A DNA stretch of 64,000 nt from Roseomonas sp. HF4 (GTDB lineage Bacteria > Pseudomonadota > Alphaproteobacteria > Acetobacterales > Acetobacteraceae). This document shows, in pieces, positions 35,439-44,350 of this stretch. The first letter of the stretch is position 1. Each line of letters starts with the position of its first letter. The DNA lies in the NCBI RefSeq assembly GCF_005222755.1, contig NZ_STGD01000002.1, positions 484,142-548,141 on the forward strand, given 5' to 3'. The notes below the pieces were generated by a model. That model made no database searches. It had not been told where the DNA came from and worked only from the letters and a program-made list of their open reading frames with translations. Position numbers and translations under genes: made by a program.

Positions 35439-36620
35439 ATGATCGGGATCGGACGGCGCGGGTTGCTCGGCGCCACCACGGGCTTGCTGGCGGCACCCGC
35501 CCTCCTGCATGCGCAGCCCGCGGGCGGCGTGAAGATCGGCCTGGTCGCCGTGCAGACCGGCCCGCAGGCGGCGCTCGGCACGCAGCTGCGCGACGGCTTC
35601 CTGCAGGGGCTGCGCCACCTCGACGGCAAGCTCGGCGGCCTGACCGCCGAGGTCGTGCACATCGACGACGAGCTCCGCCCCGAAGTGGCCGTGACCAAGG
35701 TCCGCGCGGCGCTGGAGCGCGACCGTGTGGACTTCGTGGTGGGCGTCGTGTTCTCGAACATCCTCGCCGCCATCATGCGGCCGGTGACGGAAGCCGAGAC
35801 CTTCCTCATCAGCACCAATGCCGGGCCGTCCACCTTCGCCGGGCGTGGCTGCAACCCGTTCTTCTTCACCACGTCGTACAACAACGACCAGGTCCATTCC
35901 GTGATCGGCCAGGCCTGCGAGGACCAGGGCTACAAGCGCGTCTTCGTCATGGTGCCGAACTACCAGGCGGGCCGCGACGCGGTCGCCGGCTTCAAGTCCC
36001 GCTTCAAGGGGGAGGTGGTGGACGAGGTCTATGTCCCCCTCACCCAGCTCGATTTCTCGGCGGAGCTCGCGAGGATCGCGGCCGCTCGGCCGGATGCGAT
36101 CTTCACCTTCATGCCGGGCGGATTGGGCGTGAACCTGGTGCGGCAGTACCGCCAGGCAGGGCTCGCCAGCATCCCGTTCCTGTCCACCTTCACGGTGGAC
36201 GAGGCGACGCTGCCCGCGCAGGGCGCGGCAGCGGAAGGCTTCTTCTCAGCCGCGTCCTGGGCGCCCAACATGGACAACCCGCAGAACGCCCGCTTCGTCC
36301 GCGACTTCGAGGCGCAGTTCAACTACGTCCCCGCCACCTACGCCGCGCAGGCCTATGACGGGGCGATGCTGCTGGACAGCGCCATCCGCAAGGTGGGCGG
36401 CAACCTGCGCGACAAGGGCGCTCTCCGCACCGCGATCCGCGCCGCCGATTTCACCTCGGTCCGCGGCACCTTCCGCTTCGGCGCGAACCACTACCCGGTG
36501 CAGGATTTCTGGCTGCTCAAGGTCGCGCGCCGGCCGGACGGCAAGTTCCAGACCGAGACGGTGCGCAAGGTGCTGGAAGCCAACGTCGATCCCTGGGCGG
36601 CCGAATGCCGCATGCGCTGA
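35439..36620 (+). CDS. Branched-chain amino-acid-type ABC transporter substrate-binding protein
   Basis: Periplasmic receptor of the LivJ/LivK family, 393 residues: signal peptide MIGIGRRGLLGATTGLLAAPALLHAQ and then GGVKIGLVAVQTGPQAALGTQLRDGF, VDFVVGVVFSNILAAI, FFFTTSYNND and YAAQAYDGAMLLDSAI, all typical of periplasmic binding protein type I. It is the receptor for the permease/ATPase genes that follow. Ligand class is hydrophobic amino acids or other small carboxylates or amides; not resolvable here. The ATG at 35439 begins the signal peptide. Confidence 0.93.
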   Translation: MIGIGRRGLLGATTGLLAAPALLHAQPAGGVKIGLVAVQTGPQAALGTQLRDGFLQGLRHLDGKLGGLTAEVVHIDDELRPEVAVTKVRAALERDRVDFVVGVVFSNILAAIMRPVTEAETFLISTNAGPSTFAGRGCNPFFFTTSYNNDQVHSVIGQACEDQGYKRVFVMVPNYQAGRDAVAGFKSRFKGEVVDEVYVPLTQLDFSAELARIAAARPDAIFTFMPGGLGVNLVRQYRQAGLASIPFLSTFTVDEATLPAQGAAAEGFFSAASWAPNMDNPQNARFVRDFEAQFNYVPATYAAQAYDGAMLLDSAIRKVGGNLRDKGALRTAIRAADFTSVRGTFRFGANHYPVQDFWLLKVARRPDGKFQTETVRKVLEANVDPWAAECRMR

Positions 36621-36669
36621 TGCGCGCGGGGTTGGCGGGGCGGCCGCGCGCTGCCACGCCGCGCCGCGC

Positions 36670-37593
36670 GTGACGACGCAACTGCTGCTAGTGCAGGCGC
36701 TCAACGGCCTGCAGCTCGGCATCCTGCTGTTCCTGGTGGCGGCGGGGCTGACCCTCGTGTTCGGGGTGATGGACTTCATCAACCTGGCGCACGGGGTGCA
36801 GTACATGCTGGGCGCCTATATCGGCGCGGCGCTGGCGGCCGCCACGGGCTCCTTCTGGTGGGGGCTGCTGCTCGGGCTGCCGGCGGCGCTTGCGGCGGGG
36901 CTGGTGCTGGAGGTGCTGGTCTTCCGCCACCTCTATCGCCGCGACCACCTGGCGCAGGTGCTGGCGACCTTCGGCGTCATCCTGTTCCTGAACGAGGGCG
37001 TGAAGGTCGTCTGGGGCGCGGCGCCCCTGCAGGTGCCGATCCCCGCGCTGCTGCAGGGCGGCATCGAGATCATGCCCGGCCTGCAGTACCCGATCTACCG
37101 CGTGGCGGTGCTGGCCGCCGGCGTCGCGACGGGCGGCCTGCTCTGGTGGCTGGTCGAGCGCACGCGGGCGGGGATGCTGGTGCGCGCCGGCGCCACCAAC
37201 CCGCAGATGGTCGCGGCGCTGGGCGTCGATGTCGGGCGGCTGTTCACGCTGGTCTTCGCCTTCGGCGCCATGCTGGCGGGCTTCGCGGGAATCCTGGCGG
37301 GGCCGATCTTCTCGGTCGAGCCTGGCATGGGCGACAACGTGCTGATCCTTGCCTTCGTGGTGATCGTGATCGGCGGCATCGGCTCGATCCGCGGCGCGTT
37401 CCTGGCCGCGCTGCTGGTCGGGCTGATCGACACGCTGGGCAAGTCGATGGCGCCTGACCTGCTGCGGCTGGTGCTCGACCCGTCGGCCGCGCGGCAGGCC
37501 GGGGCGGCACTGGCGTCGATGCTGGTCTATGTCGCGATGGCGGCGATCCTGGCGTTCCGGCCGGCGGGGCTGTTTCCGGTGCGGACGGGGTGA
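36670..37593 (+). CDS. livH: Branched-chain amino-acid ABC transporter permease, LivH type
   Basis: Integral membrane protein of 307 residues with about eight hydrophobic segments. Family motifs: LQLGILLFLVAAGLTLVFGVMDFINLAHG near the N-terminus and GGIGSIRGAFLAALLVGLIDTLGK towards the end. Translation is taken from GTG 36670 (MTTQLLLVQALNG), as the upstream in-frame codons extend into the preceding gene without similarity. It is the first of two permeases of the Liv complex. Confidence 0.92.
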   Translation: MTTQLLLVQALNGLQLGILLFLVAAGLTLVFGVMDFINLAHGVQYMLGAYIGAALAAATGSFWWGLLLGLPAALAAGLVLEVLVFRHLYRRDHLAQVLATFGVILFLNEGVKVVWGAAPLQVPIPALLQGGIEIMPGLQYPIYRVAVLAAGVATGGLLWWLVERTRAGMLVRAGATNPQMVAALGVDVGRLFTLVFAFGAMLAGFAGILAGPIFSVEPGMGDNVLILAFVVIVIGGIGSIRGAFLAALLVGLIDTLGKSMAPDLLRLVLDPSAARQAGAALASMLVYVAMAAILAFRPAGLFPVRTG

Positions 37594-37605
37594 TGCGGGG
37601 CGTGG

Positions 37606-37729
37606 GCGATGAAGGGCGGGGGAGGAGAACCTCCCCCGATCCCCCTCCCTTCTTTTTCACTTGGTCCCAAAGAAGATTGAGGGGGGTGTGGGGGGAGAAG
37701 TTCTCTTCTCCCCCTGCCCTGCCTTGCCC
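37606..37729. repeat. Dispersed intergenic repeat, family B, copy 2
   Basis: This copy sits inside the Liv operon, between livH and livM. The core 37628-37648 is identical to 10713-10733. The following AAAGAAGATTGAGGGGGGT and GAAGTTCTCTTCTCCCCC blocks are near-identical to copy 1 and in the same order, separated by a shorter and different spacer. It ends one base before the livM ATG, so it also forms the livM leader, with no ordinary ribosome-binding site. Confidence 0.7.
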
Positions 37730-38656
37730 ATGACCCGCGAAGCGCTTCTCCCCCTCGCCGTCCTCGCGGCCCTGGCCGTCGCGCCGCTGGCGGGCTTCGG
37801 CGGGTCCTATGAGTTGACGCTGCTCGCGCGCGCCATGATCCTCGGCATGGCGGCGGTCTCCTTGTCCTTCCTGGTGGGCGGGGCGGGGCTCGTCAGCCTC
37901 GGGCACGCGGCCTCGCTCGGCGTCGGCGCCTATGCGGTCGCGATCCTGGACGCGCATGGCGTGACCGAGGCGCTGATCGTGCTGCCGGTCGCAGTCGCCG
38001 CCGCAGCGGGCTTCTCGCTGCTGACCGGGGCGGTCGCCATCCGCACCTCGGGCGTTCATTTCATCATGATCACGCTCGCCTTCGGGCAGATGGCGTTCTT
38101 CACCACCTCCTCGCTGGCGGCCTATGGCGGGGACGACGGCTATACCCTCTATGGCCGGACGGAGGTCGCGGGGACACGGCTGCTCGAGAACCGTCTCGCC
38201 TTCCACTACATCTGCCTCGGGCTTCTGGCGCTGACCTGGGGGCTCTGCGCCATGCTGCTGGCGTCGCGCTTCGGCCGCGTACTGCGCGCGGCGCGGGAGA
38301 ACGCGCAGCGCGTCGAGGCCGTGGGCCTCGCGCCCTATCCGTTCCGGCTGGTGGGGTATGCGATCGCGGGCGCGCTCGGCGGGCTGGCGGGCGTGCTGCT
38401 GGCCAACGCGACCGAGTTCGTCTCGCCGGCCACGCTGTCCTGGCAGCGCTCGGGGGAATTGCTGTTCATGGTGATCCTGGGCGGCGTCGGGCGGCTCTGG
38501 GGCGCGATCCTGGGCGCGCTGGCCTTCGTGCTGCTCGAGACCTGGCTGGCCGAGCAGATGCAGCACTGGAAGCTGGTGTTCGGGCCGCTGCTGGTGCTCG
38601 CCGTGTTGTTCCTGAAGGGTGGCCTCTCGGGCCTCGTGGCGAGGCGCCATGGCTGA
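37730..38656 (+). CDS. livM: Branched-chain amino-acid ABC transporter permease, LivM type
   Basis: The 308-residue membrane permease has the LivM signatures AVSLSFLVGGAGLVSLGHAASLGVGAYAVA and RTSGVHFIMITLAFGQMAFF, plus GGVGRLWGAILGALAFVLLETWL. It partners LivH. Its start directly follows a repeat element and lacks a clear Shine-Dalgarno sequence; livM and livG overlap by eight bases (38649-38656). Confidence 0.92.
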   Translation: MTREALLPLAVLAALAVAPLAGFGGSYELTLLARAMILGMAAVSLSFLVGGAGLVSLGHAASLGVGAYAVAILDAHGVTEALIVLPVAVAAAAGFSLLTGAVAIRTSGVHFIMITLAFGQMAFFTTSSLAAYGGDDGYTLYGRTEVAGTRLLENRLAFHYICLGLLALTWGLCAMLLASRFGRVLRAARENAQRVEAVGLAPYPFRLVGYAIAGALGGLAGVLLANATEFVSPATLSWQRSGELLFMVILGGVGRLWGAILGALAFVLLETWLAEQMQHWKLVFGPLLVLAVLFLKGGLSGLVARRHG

Positions 38657-39401
38657 GCCGCTGCTGCGCCTGGAGGATCTCCGCAAGCACTACGGCGGCC
38701 TCGACGTGACGGACGGCGTCAGCCTCGACGTCATGCCGGGCGAGATCCATGCCGTGATCGGCCCCAACGGCGCGGGCAAGACGACGCTGATCCACGAGAT
38801 CACCGGCATCGTGGCCCCGGATTCCGGGCGCATCCTGTTCGCCGGGCAGGACATCACGCGGCTGTCGCTGCCCCGGCGCGTGCGCGCGGGCCTCGCGCGG
38901 TCCTTCCAGATCACGAGCATCGTTGCCGGCTTCAGCGCGCGCGAGAACGTGGCGCTGGCGGCGCAGGCGCGGAGCGGGTCCTCCTTCCGCTTCCTCCGCC
39001 CCGCGTCGGGGGAAGCGGTGCTGAACGACACGGCGATGGCCGCGCTCGACCTCGTGGGGCTGGCCGACCGCGCCGCCGTGCCGGCGGGCACGCTGAGCCA
39101 CGGGGAGAAGCGGGCGCTCGAGATCGCGATCGCGCTGGCCACGAGGCCCCGCCTGTTGCTGCTGGACGAACCGCTGGCCGGCGCCGGGCCCGAGGAGACC
39201 GAGCGCCTGATCGCGCTGCTGAAGCGCCTCGGCGCCGACTACACCATCCTGCTGGTGGAGCACGACATGCAGGCGGTCTTCGCGCTGGCCGACCGCATCT
39301 CGGTGCTGGTCTACGGCCGTGTCATCGCGACCGGAACGGTGCCCGAGATCCGCGGCAATGCCGAGGTGCGCGCCGCCTATCTCGGCGAGGACGACGCCTG
39401 A
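38649..39401 (+). CDS. livG: Branched-chain amino-acid ABC transporter ATP-binding protein, LivG type
   Basis: ABC ATPase of 250 residues with Walker A GPNGAGKTT, signature LSHGEKRALEIAIALA (a Liv-type variant of LSGGQ), Walker B LLLLDEPLAG and H-loop VEHDM. The sequence ASGEAVLNDTAMAALDLVGLADRA follows the LivG pattern. It overlaps livM by eight bases and shares one base with the livF start (TGATG). Confidence 0.94.
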   Translation: MAEPLLRLEDLRKHYGGLDVTDGVSLDVMPGEIHAVIGPNGAGKTTLIHEITGIVAPDSGRILFAGQDITRLSLPRRVRAGLARSFQITSIVAGFSARENVALAAQARSGSSFRFLRPASGEAVLNDTAMAALDLVGLADRAAVPAGTLSHGEKRALEIAIALATRPRLLLLDEPLAGAGPEETERLIALLKRLGADYTILLVEHDMQAVFALADRISVLVYGRVIATGTVPEIRGNAEVRAAYLGEDDA

Positions 39402-40102
39402 TGCTGGAGGTCGAAGGGCTTTCCGCCGGCTATGGCGGCAGCCGCGTGCTGAACGGCTTGGCCTTCGCGGTCGGCGCGGGGGAGGTCGTGACCCTGCTCG
39501 GCCGCAACGGCATGGGCAAGACGACCACGGTGCGCGCCGTGATGGGGCTGCTGGCGCCCGATGCCGGGCGGATCGCCTTCGACGGCGCCGAGGTCACGGG
39601 CCTGCCGCCGCACCGCATCGCGCAGCGCGGCATCGGCCTGGTGCCGGAAGGCCGCCAGGTTTTCCCGACCCTGTCTGTCGAGGAGAACCTGGTCGCGACC
39701 GCGGCCAACCGCGCGGGCGGCGCGCCGCGCTGGACGCTCGCCGCCGTGCTGGCGCTGTTCCCGCGCCTCGCCGAGCGGCGCCGCAGCCTAGGCGCACGAC
39801 TGTCGGGCGGGGAACAGCAGATGCTGGCGATCGGCCGCGCGCTGATGACCAACCCGCGCCTGCTGATCCTGGACGAGGCGACGGAGGGGCTGGCGCCGCT
39901 GATCCGCGCCGAGATCTGGGCCGTGCTGGCCGCGCTGCGCGCCGAAGGCCAGGCGATCCTGCTGATCGACAAGAACCTCGGCGCGATCCTGAAACTCGCC
40001 GACCGGCACGTGGTGATCGAGAAGGGCCGCGTCGTCTGGACCGGCACCGGGGAGGCCCTGGCGGCGGCCCCGGAAGTGCGCGACACCTATCTTCACGTGT
40101 AG
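39401..40102 (+). CDS. livF: Branched-chain amino-acid ABC transporter ATP-binding protein, LivF type
   Basis: The second ABC ATPase, 233 residues: Walker A GRNGMGKTT, signature LSGGEQQMLAIGRAL, Walker B LLILDEATEGLAP, and the LivF-specific IAQRGIGLVPEGRQVFPTLSVEENL. The last catalytic gene of the transporter operon. A cupin gene starts 15 bases later. Confidence 0.95.
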   Translation: MLEVEGLSAGYGGSRVLNGLAFAVGAGEVVTLLGRNGMGKTTTVRAVMGLLAPDAGRIAFDGAEVTGLPPHRIAQRGIGLVPEGRQVFPTLSVEENLVATAANRAGGAPRWTLAAVLALFPRLAERRRSLGARLSGGEQQMLAIGRALMTNPRLLILDEATEGLAPLIRAEIWAVLAALRAEGQAILLIDKNLGAILKLADRHVVIEKGRVVWTGTGEALAAAPEVRDTYLHV

Positions 40103-40116
40103 GAGAGGAGGCGACC

Positions 40117-40560
40117 ATGAGTGCACTGAAGGCCGGCATCACCCCCGCCGGCGAGGGCGAGGGCGGCATCGTCTGGAACATCCTCGGGCAGACCTACAAG
40201 CCGGTCGCCTCCTGCGATTCGGCCTTCGCCTTCGAGGCCCTCGCGCCGCCGGGCACCTTCGTGCCGCCGCATATCCATACGACGCAGGACGAATTCATCC
40301 GCGTACTGGAGGGCGAGATCGACCTCATCCTCGACGGCCAGTCGCATAAGGCGCGCGCGGGCGACCTGGTGCGCATGCCCATGGGCATCATGCACGGCTT
40401 CTGGAGCAACGGGTCCGCCCCGGCGCGGGCGCTGTTCTGGGTCAGCCCCGCGCGCAGCCTGCACACGCTGTTCACCCGCATCCACAACGTGCCGGACCCG
40501 GCGGAGGTCATCCGCCTCGCTGCCGAGCACGAGGTGGAGTTCCTGCCACCGCCGGGGTGA
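40117..40560 (+). CDS. Single-domain cupin protein
   Basis: The 147-residue small beta-barrel protein has cupin motif 1 PPHIHTTQDEFIRVLEGEIDLILDG (metal ligands His, His, Glu) and motif 2 GDLVRMPMGIMHGF (His). It has the size and pattern of quercetinase/oxalate-decarboxylase-like or sensor-type cupins. Its start is 15 bases after livF with an AGGAGAGGAGG site, so it is the last gene of the Liv operon. It may process or sense the transported compound; this is inferred from position. Confidence 0.85.
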   Translation: MSALKAGITPAGEGEGGIVWNILGQTYKPVASCDSAFAFEALAPPGTFVPPHIHTTQDEFIRVLEGEIDLILDGQSHKARAGDLVRMPMGIMHGFWSNGSAPARALFWVSPARSLHTLFTRIHNVPDPAEVIRLAAEHEVEFLPPPG

Positions 40561-40596
40561 AGACTTAGCGTACATAAGTTTCGTTTCGCTATCGGC

Positions 40597-40627
40597 GCGC
40601 GGACCTTATCCATGATAAGGTCCGCGC
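40597..40627. promoter_or_regulatory. Perfect palindrome in front of the HTH-pyruvate kinase gene (candidate operator)
   Basis: GCGCGGACCTTATC (40597-40610), spacer CAT, and its exact reverse complement GATAAGGTCCGCGC (40614-40627), ending one base before the ATG at 40629. The right arm contains AAGG (40617-40620), the only ribosome-binding site for the gene. A protein bound here would block transcription, and the same inverted repeat in RNA would hide the ribosome-binding site. Confidence 0.75.
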
Positions 40628-40628
40628 C

Positions 40629-42278
40629 ATGAGAGACCCGACCCTCGAAGCCATCTTCGCCCGCCGCGGCGCCGTCACACGCATCGCGACGGAACTCGGC
40701 ATCTCGACCGCCGCCGTGTCGCAATGGCGCCGTGTGCCCGACGAACGCGTGAGCGACGTCGCGCGCATCCTCGGCCTGCCGCCGGCCGAGATCCGCCCCG
40801 ACCTGACCACGCCGCCCGCGGCCCGGCCGGAACCGCCGCCCCGCCTCGGCGTGCGCCCCGTGCTGCGCCGGCGCCGCCGAACCAAGATCATCGCGACGCT
40901 GGGCCCGGCCTCCGCGACCTTCGAGGTCATCGAGCGTCTGCACCGCGCGGGCGCGGACGTGTTCCGGCTCAACTTTTCCCATGGCAGCCACGAGGACCAC
41001 GCGGCGCGCATCGCGACCATCCGGGAGGTCGAGCGCAAGGTCGGCCGGCCGATCGGCATCCTGGCCGACGTGCAGGGGCCGAAGCTGCGCGTGGGCCGCT
41101 TCCAGGCTGGGCGGGTGCAGTTGCAGACGGGGCAGTCCTTCCGGCTCGACCTCAACCCGTCACCGGGCGATGTCCGGCGCGTGAACCTGCCGCACAAGGA
41201 GATCATCGCCGCCGCGCAGATCGGCACGACGCTGCTTCTGGACGACGGAAAGCTCCGGCTGCGCGTCACGCGCACCCGGCCCGACCACCTCGAGACCGAG
41301 GTCGTGGTCGGCGGCCCGCTGTCCGATCGCAAGGGCGTCAACGTGCCGGACGTTGCGCTGCCCATTCCCGCGCTGACCGAGAAGGACCGCGCCGACCTCG
41401 ACTTCGTGCTGCCGCTCGGCATCGAGTACATCGGGCTGTCCTTCGTGCAGCGGGCCGAGGACGTGGCCGAGGCCAAGCGCATCGCCGCCGGCCGCGCCTG
41501 GGTGATGGTGAAGATGGAGAAGCCCCAGGCGGTCGAGAACCTCGACGCGATCCTGGAACTGACCGACTGCGTGATGGTCGCCCGCGGCGACCTCGGCGTG
41601 GAGTTGCCGCCGGAGGAGGTCCCGCTGGTGCAGAAGCGCATCGTCCGCGCCGCGCGCGCGCTCGGCAAACCGGTGGTGGTGGCGACGCAGATGCTGGAAT
41701 CCATGATCACCGCGCCGTCGCCGACGCGCGCCGAGGTGTCGGATGTCGGCACCGCGGTCTTCGACGGGGCGGATGCGGTGATGCTCTCGGCCGAGACGGC
41801 GGCCGGGCAATATCCCTATGAGGCGGTCAACATGATGGACCGCATCGTGGCGCGGGTGGAGCAGGACCCCGACTGGCGGCGCATCACCGACGCTTCGCGC
41901 CCCGCGCCGGAGCGGACCAGCGCGGGCGCCATCTCGACCGCCGCGCGCCAGGTGGCCGAGACGATCGACGCCGAGGTGATCGCGACCTTCTCCTCCACCG
42001 GGTCGACCACGCTGCGCGTGGCGCGGGAGCGGCCGGCCTGCCCGATCCTCGGCCTGACCTCGAGCGGCGTGGCGGCGCGGCGCATGGCGGTGATCTGGGG
42101 CGTCCACCCGCTCGAGGTCAGCGAGATCCACTCGATGACGGAGATGGTGGCGCGCGCGGTGAAGGCCGCGCAGCACGAAGGCTTTGCAAAGGCGGGAGAT
42201 GAGGTGGTGGTGACCGCGGGCGTGCCGTTCGGGACGCCGGGGACGACGAATGCATTGCGGGTGGCGGTGGTGAAGTAG
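40629..42278 (+). CDS. pyk: Pyruvate kinase with an N-terminal YdaS/Cro-like helix-turn-helix domain
   Basis: A 549-residue protein with two parts. Residues 5-58 look like a Cro/YdaS-type DNA-binding domain: RIATELGISTAAVSQWRR forms helix-turn-helix, then VPDERVSDVARILGLPPAEIRPDL, which is the YdaS-family ending. Residues 59-78 are a Pro/Arg linker. From 79 the sequence is a complete pyruvate kinase: RRTKIIATLGPAS, RLNFSHGSHEDH, VMVKMEKPQ (catalytic Lys), MVARGDLGVELP (metal-binding Glu/Asp) and VVATQMLESMI, with a C-terminal allosteric-type domain. It converts phosphoenolpyruvate and ADP to pyruvate and ATP. Internal GTGs at residues 75 and 78 have no ribosome-binding site, whereas the HTH start has AAGG eight bases upstream, so the fusion is probably translated. 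No stop or frameshift divides the two parts. A perfect palindrome lies just before the ATG. Confidence 0.9.
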   Translation: MRDPTLEAIFARRGAVTRIATELGISTAAVSQWRRVPDERVSDVARILGLPPAEIRPDLTTPPAARPEPPPRLGVRPVLRRRRRTKIIATLGPASATFEVIERLHRAGADVFRLNFSHGSHEDHAARIATIREVERKVGRPIGILADVQGPKLRVGRFQAGRVQLQTGQSFRLDLNPSPGDVRRVNLPHKEIIAAAQIGTTLLLDDGKLRLRVTRTRPDHLETEVVVGGPLSDRKGVNVPDVALPIPALTEKDRADLDFVLPLGIEYIGLSFVQRAEDVAEAKRIAAGRAWVMVKMEKPQAVENLDAILELTDCVMVARGDLGVELPPEEVPLVQKRIVRAARALGKPVVVATQMLESMITAPSPTRAEVSDVGTAVFDGADAVMLSAETAAGQYPYEAVNMMDRIVARVEQDPDWRRITDASRPAPERTSAGAISTAARQVAETIDAEVIATFSSTGSTTLRVARERPACPILGLTSSGVAARRMAVIWGVHPLEVSEIHSMTEMVARAVKAAQHEGFAKAGDEVVVTAGVPFGTPGTTNALRVAVVK

Positions 42279-42396
42279 CGCCGGGGCCCTCAAGGGCCGA
42301 AGTGATGCCGGTTACGGCGGGCCGGCACACGAACGCTGCGTGAGGTCATGTGGTCGCGGTAGGATGACCGCGCCCAGGCGAGGAGCCGGATGCGTC

Positions 42397-42960
42397 ATGA
42401 GCCATGATCAATCCCTGCCCCGCTCGATCGCCGTCGCGATCGTCGAGGTGGTGTCGCGCGATGCCGGATGCCAGCGGCTGATCCCCGAGGTGTCCCCCTA
42501 TGCCATTGGCCAGAATGCCGCGGGGAGCCTGCGCAACCTCACCAACATGACGATGGAGGGGATGGCCTGGGCCGGCATGAAGGTGGTCGAACTCGTGGGC
42601 GGCACGCCCACCGGGTCCAGTTACGCAAAGGATTACTGGGAACAGCGCGGGATGGACCAGTCCTGCACCGGCATCGCCAGCGCCACGGACGCCGCGATCA
42701 ATGCCGCGGTTGCGAAAGGCGACCTGCCGCGCTGGGTCCTCGGCGCCAACCCGATCTCACGCAGGCCCGAGCCGGGCAAAAGCGTACTCGCGCACCACGA
42801 TGCCACCGCCGTCACCGTCGGGGATGGCAAGACCTACGTCTTCGACTGGCATGGGACGCTGTCGTTGCGCAATCCGCTCATCAGCCGCAGCGCGGCGGAA
42901 TGGCGTAAGGGCGACGACCGATACCGCGTCCTGTTCAGTGTCTTCCAGGGTTGGGGATAG
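42397..42960 (+). CDS. Hypothetical protein with a possible Cys-His-Asp arrangement
   Basis: I do not recognise this 187-residue protein. Visible features: helical N-terminal part ([30 protein letters not shown]), a Gly/Ser turn region, [18 protein letters not shown], then [32 protein letters not shown], and a C-terminus [11 protein letters not shown] Cys in a helix-start context followed by His-containing and Asp-containing strands resembles cysteine-peptidase or transglutaminase-like folds, but that is a guess. It has no signal peptide or membrane segment. ATG 42397 is chosen with AGGAG 12 bases upstream; 42364 is an alternative start. Its neighbours (pyk upstream, recA downstream and convergent) do not suggest a function. 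Confidence 0.6.
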   Translation: MSHDQSLPRSIAVAIVEVVSRDAGCQRLIPEVSPYAIGQNAAGSLRNLTNMTMEGMAWAGMKVVELVGGTPTGSSYAKDYWEQRGMDQSCTGIASATDAAINAAVAKGDLPRWVLGANPISRRPEPGKSVLAHHDATAVTVGDGKTYVFDWHGTLSLRNPLISRSAAEWRKGDDRYRVLFSVFQGWG

Positions 42961-43121
42961 GGGCGGCGCACAACGCGCGGCATCCTTCGATCGCGAGCGC
43001 CGGGCCATGGCAAGGTCCGTCATGACCCGCGCTCGATACGCACGGATGACGCAGGATGGCCCGGCACCGGCGCCACGGCGGCCGGCGCGATCGGGAATGC
43101 CCCGCCGCGCCGGCCACTGCC

Positions 43122-44204
<1,083 letters not shown>

Positions 44205-44334
44205 AGGGCGATTTCCTTCAGGCGTCCATCGCCCATTGATCATGGAGCCCCGAGGACCCCGCGCATGGCCCACCCGCGCATGGGGGGCCGATTCGGCGCA
44301 AGACAAGGATGCGCCAAAGCGGCGCCGGCATCAA

Positions 44335-44349
44335 GAACGTATTAGGAAC
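44335..44349 (-). promoter_or_regulatory. LexA (SOS) box upstream of recA
   Basis: GAAC-GTATTAG-GAAC on the plus strand, that is GTTC-N7-GTTC on the recA strand, the alphaproteobacterial LexA operator. It lies 131 bases before the recA ATG and ends two bases before the stop codon of the upstream hybrid kinase gene. Confidence 0.85.
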
Positions 44350-44350
44350 A

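Noticed and set aside
40564..40578. CTTA...TAAG short inverted repeat in front of the palindrome
   Set aside because: Only four-base arms; likely chance. Kept only as a possible part of the promoter.
42285..42298. GGCCCT-CA-AGGGCC inverted repeat after the pyruvate kinase gene
   Set aside because: The two-base loop is too tight for a normal hairpin and no T-run follows, so not called as a terminator.
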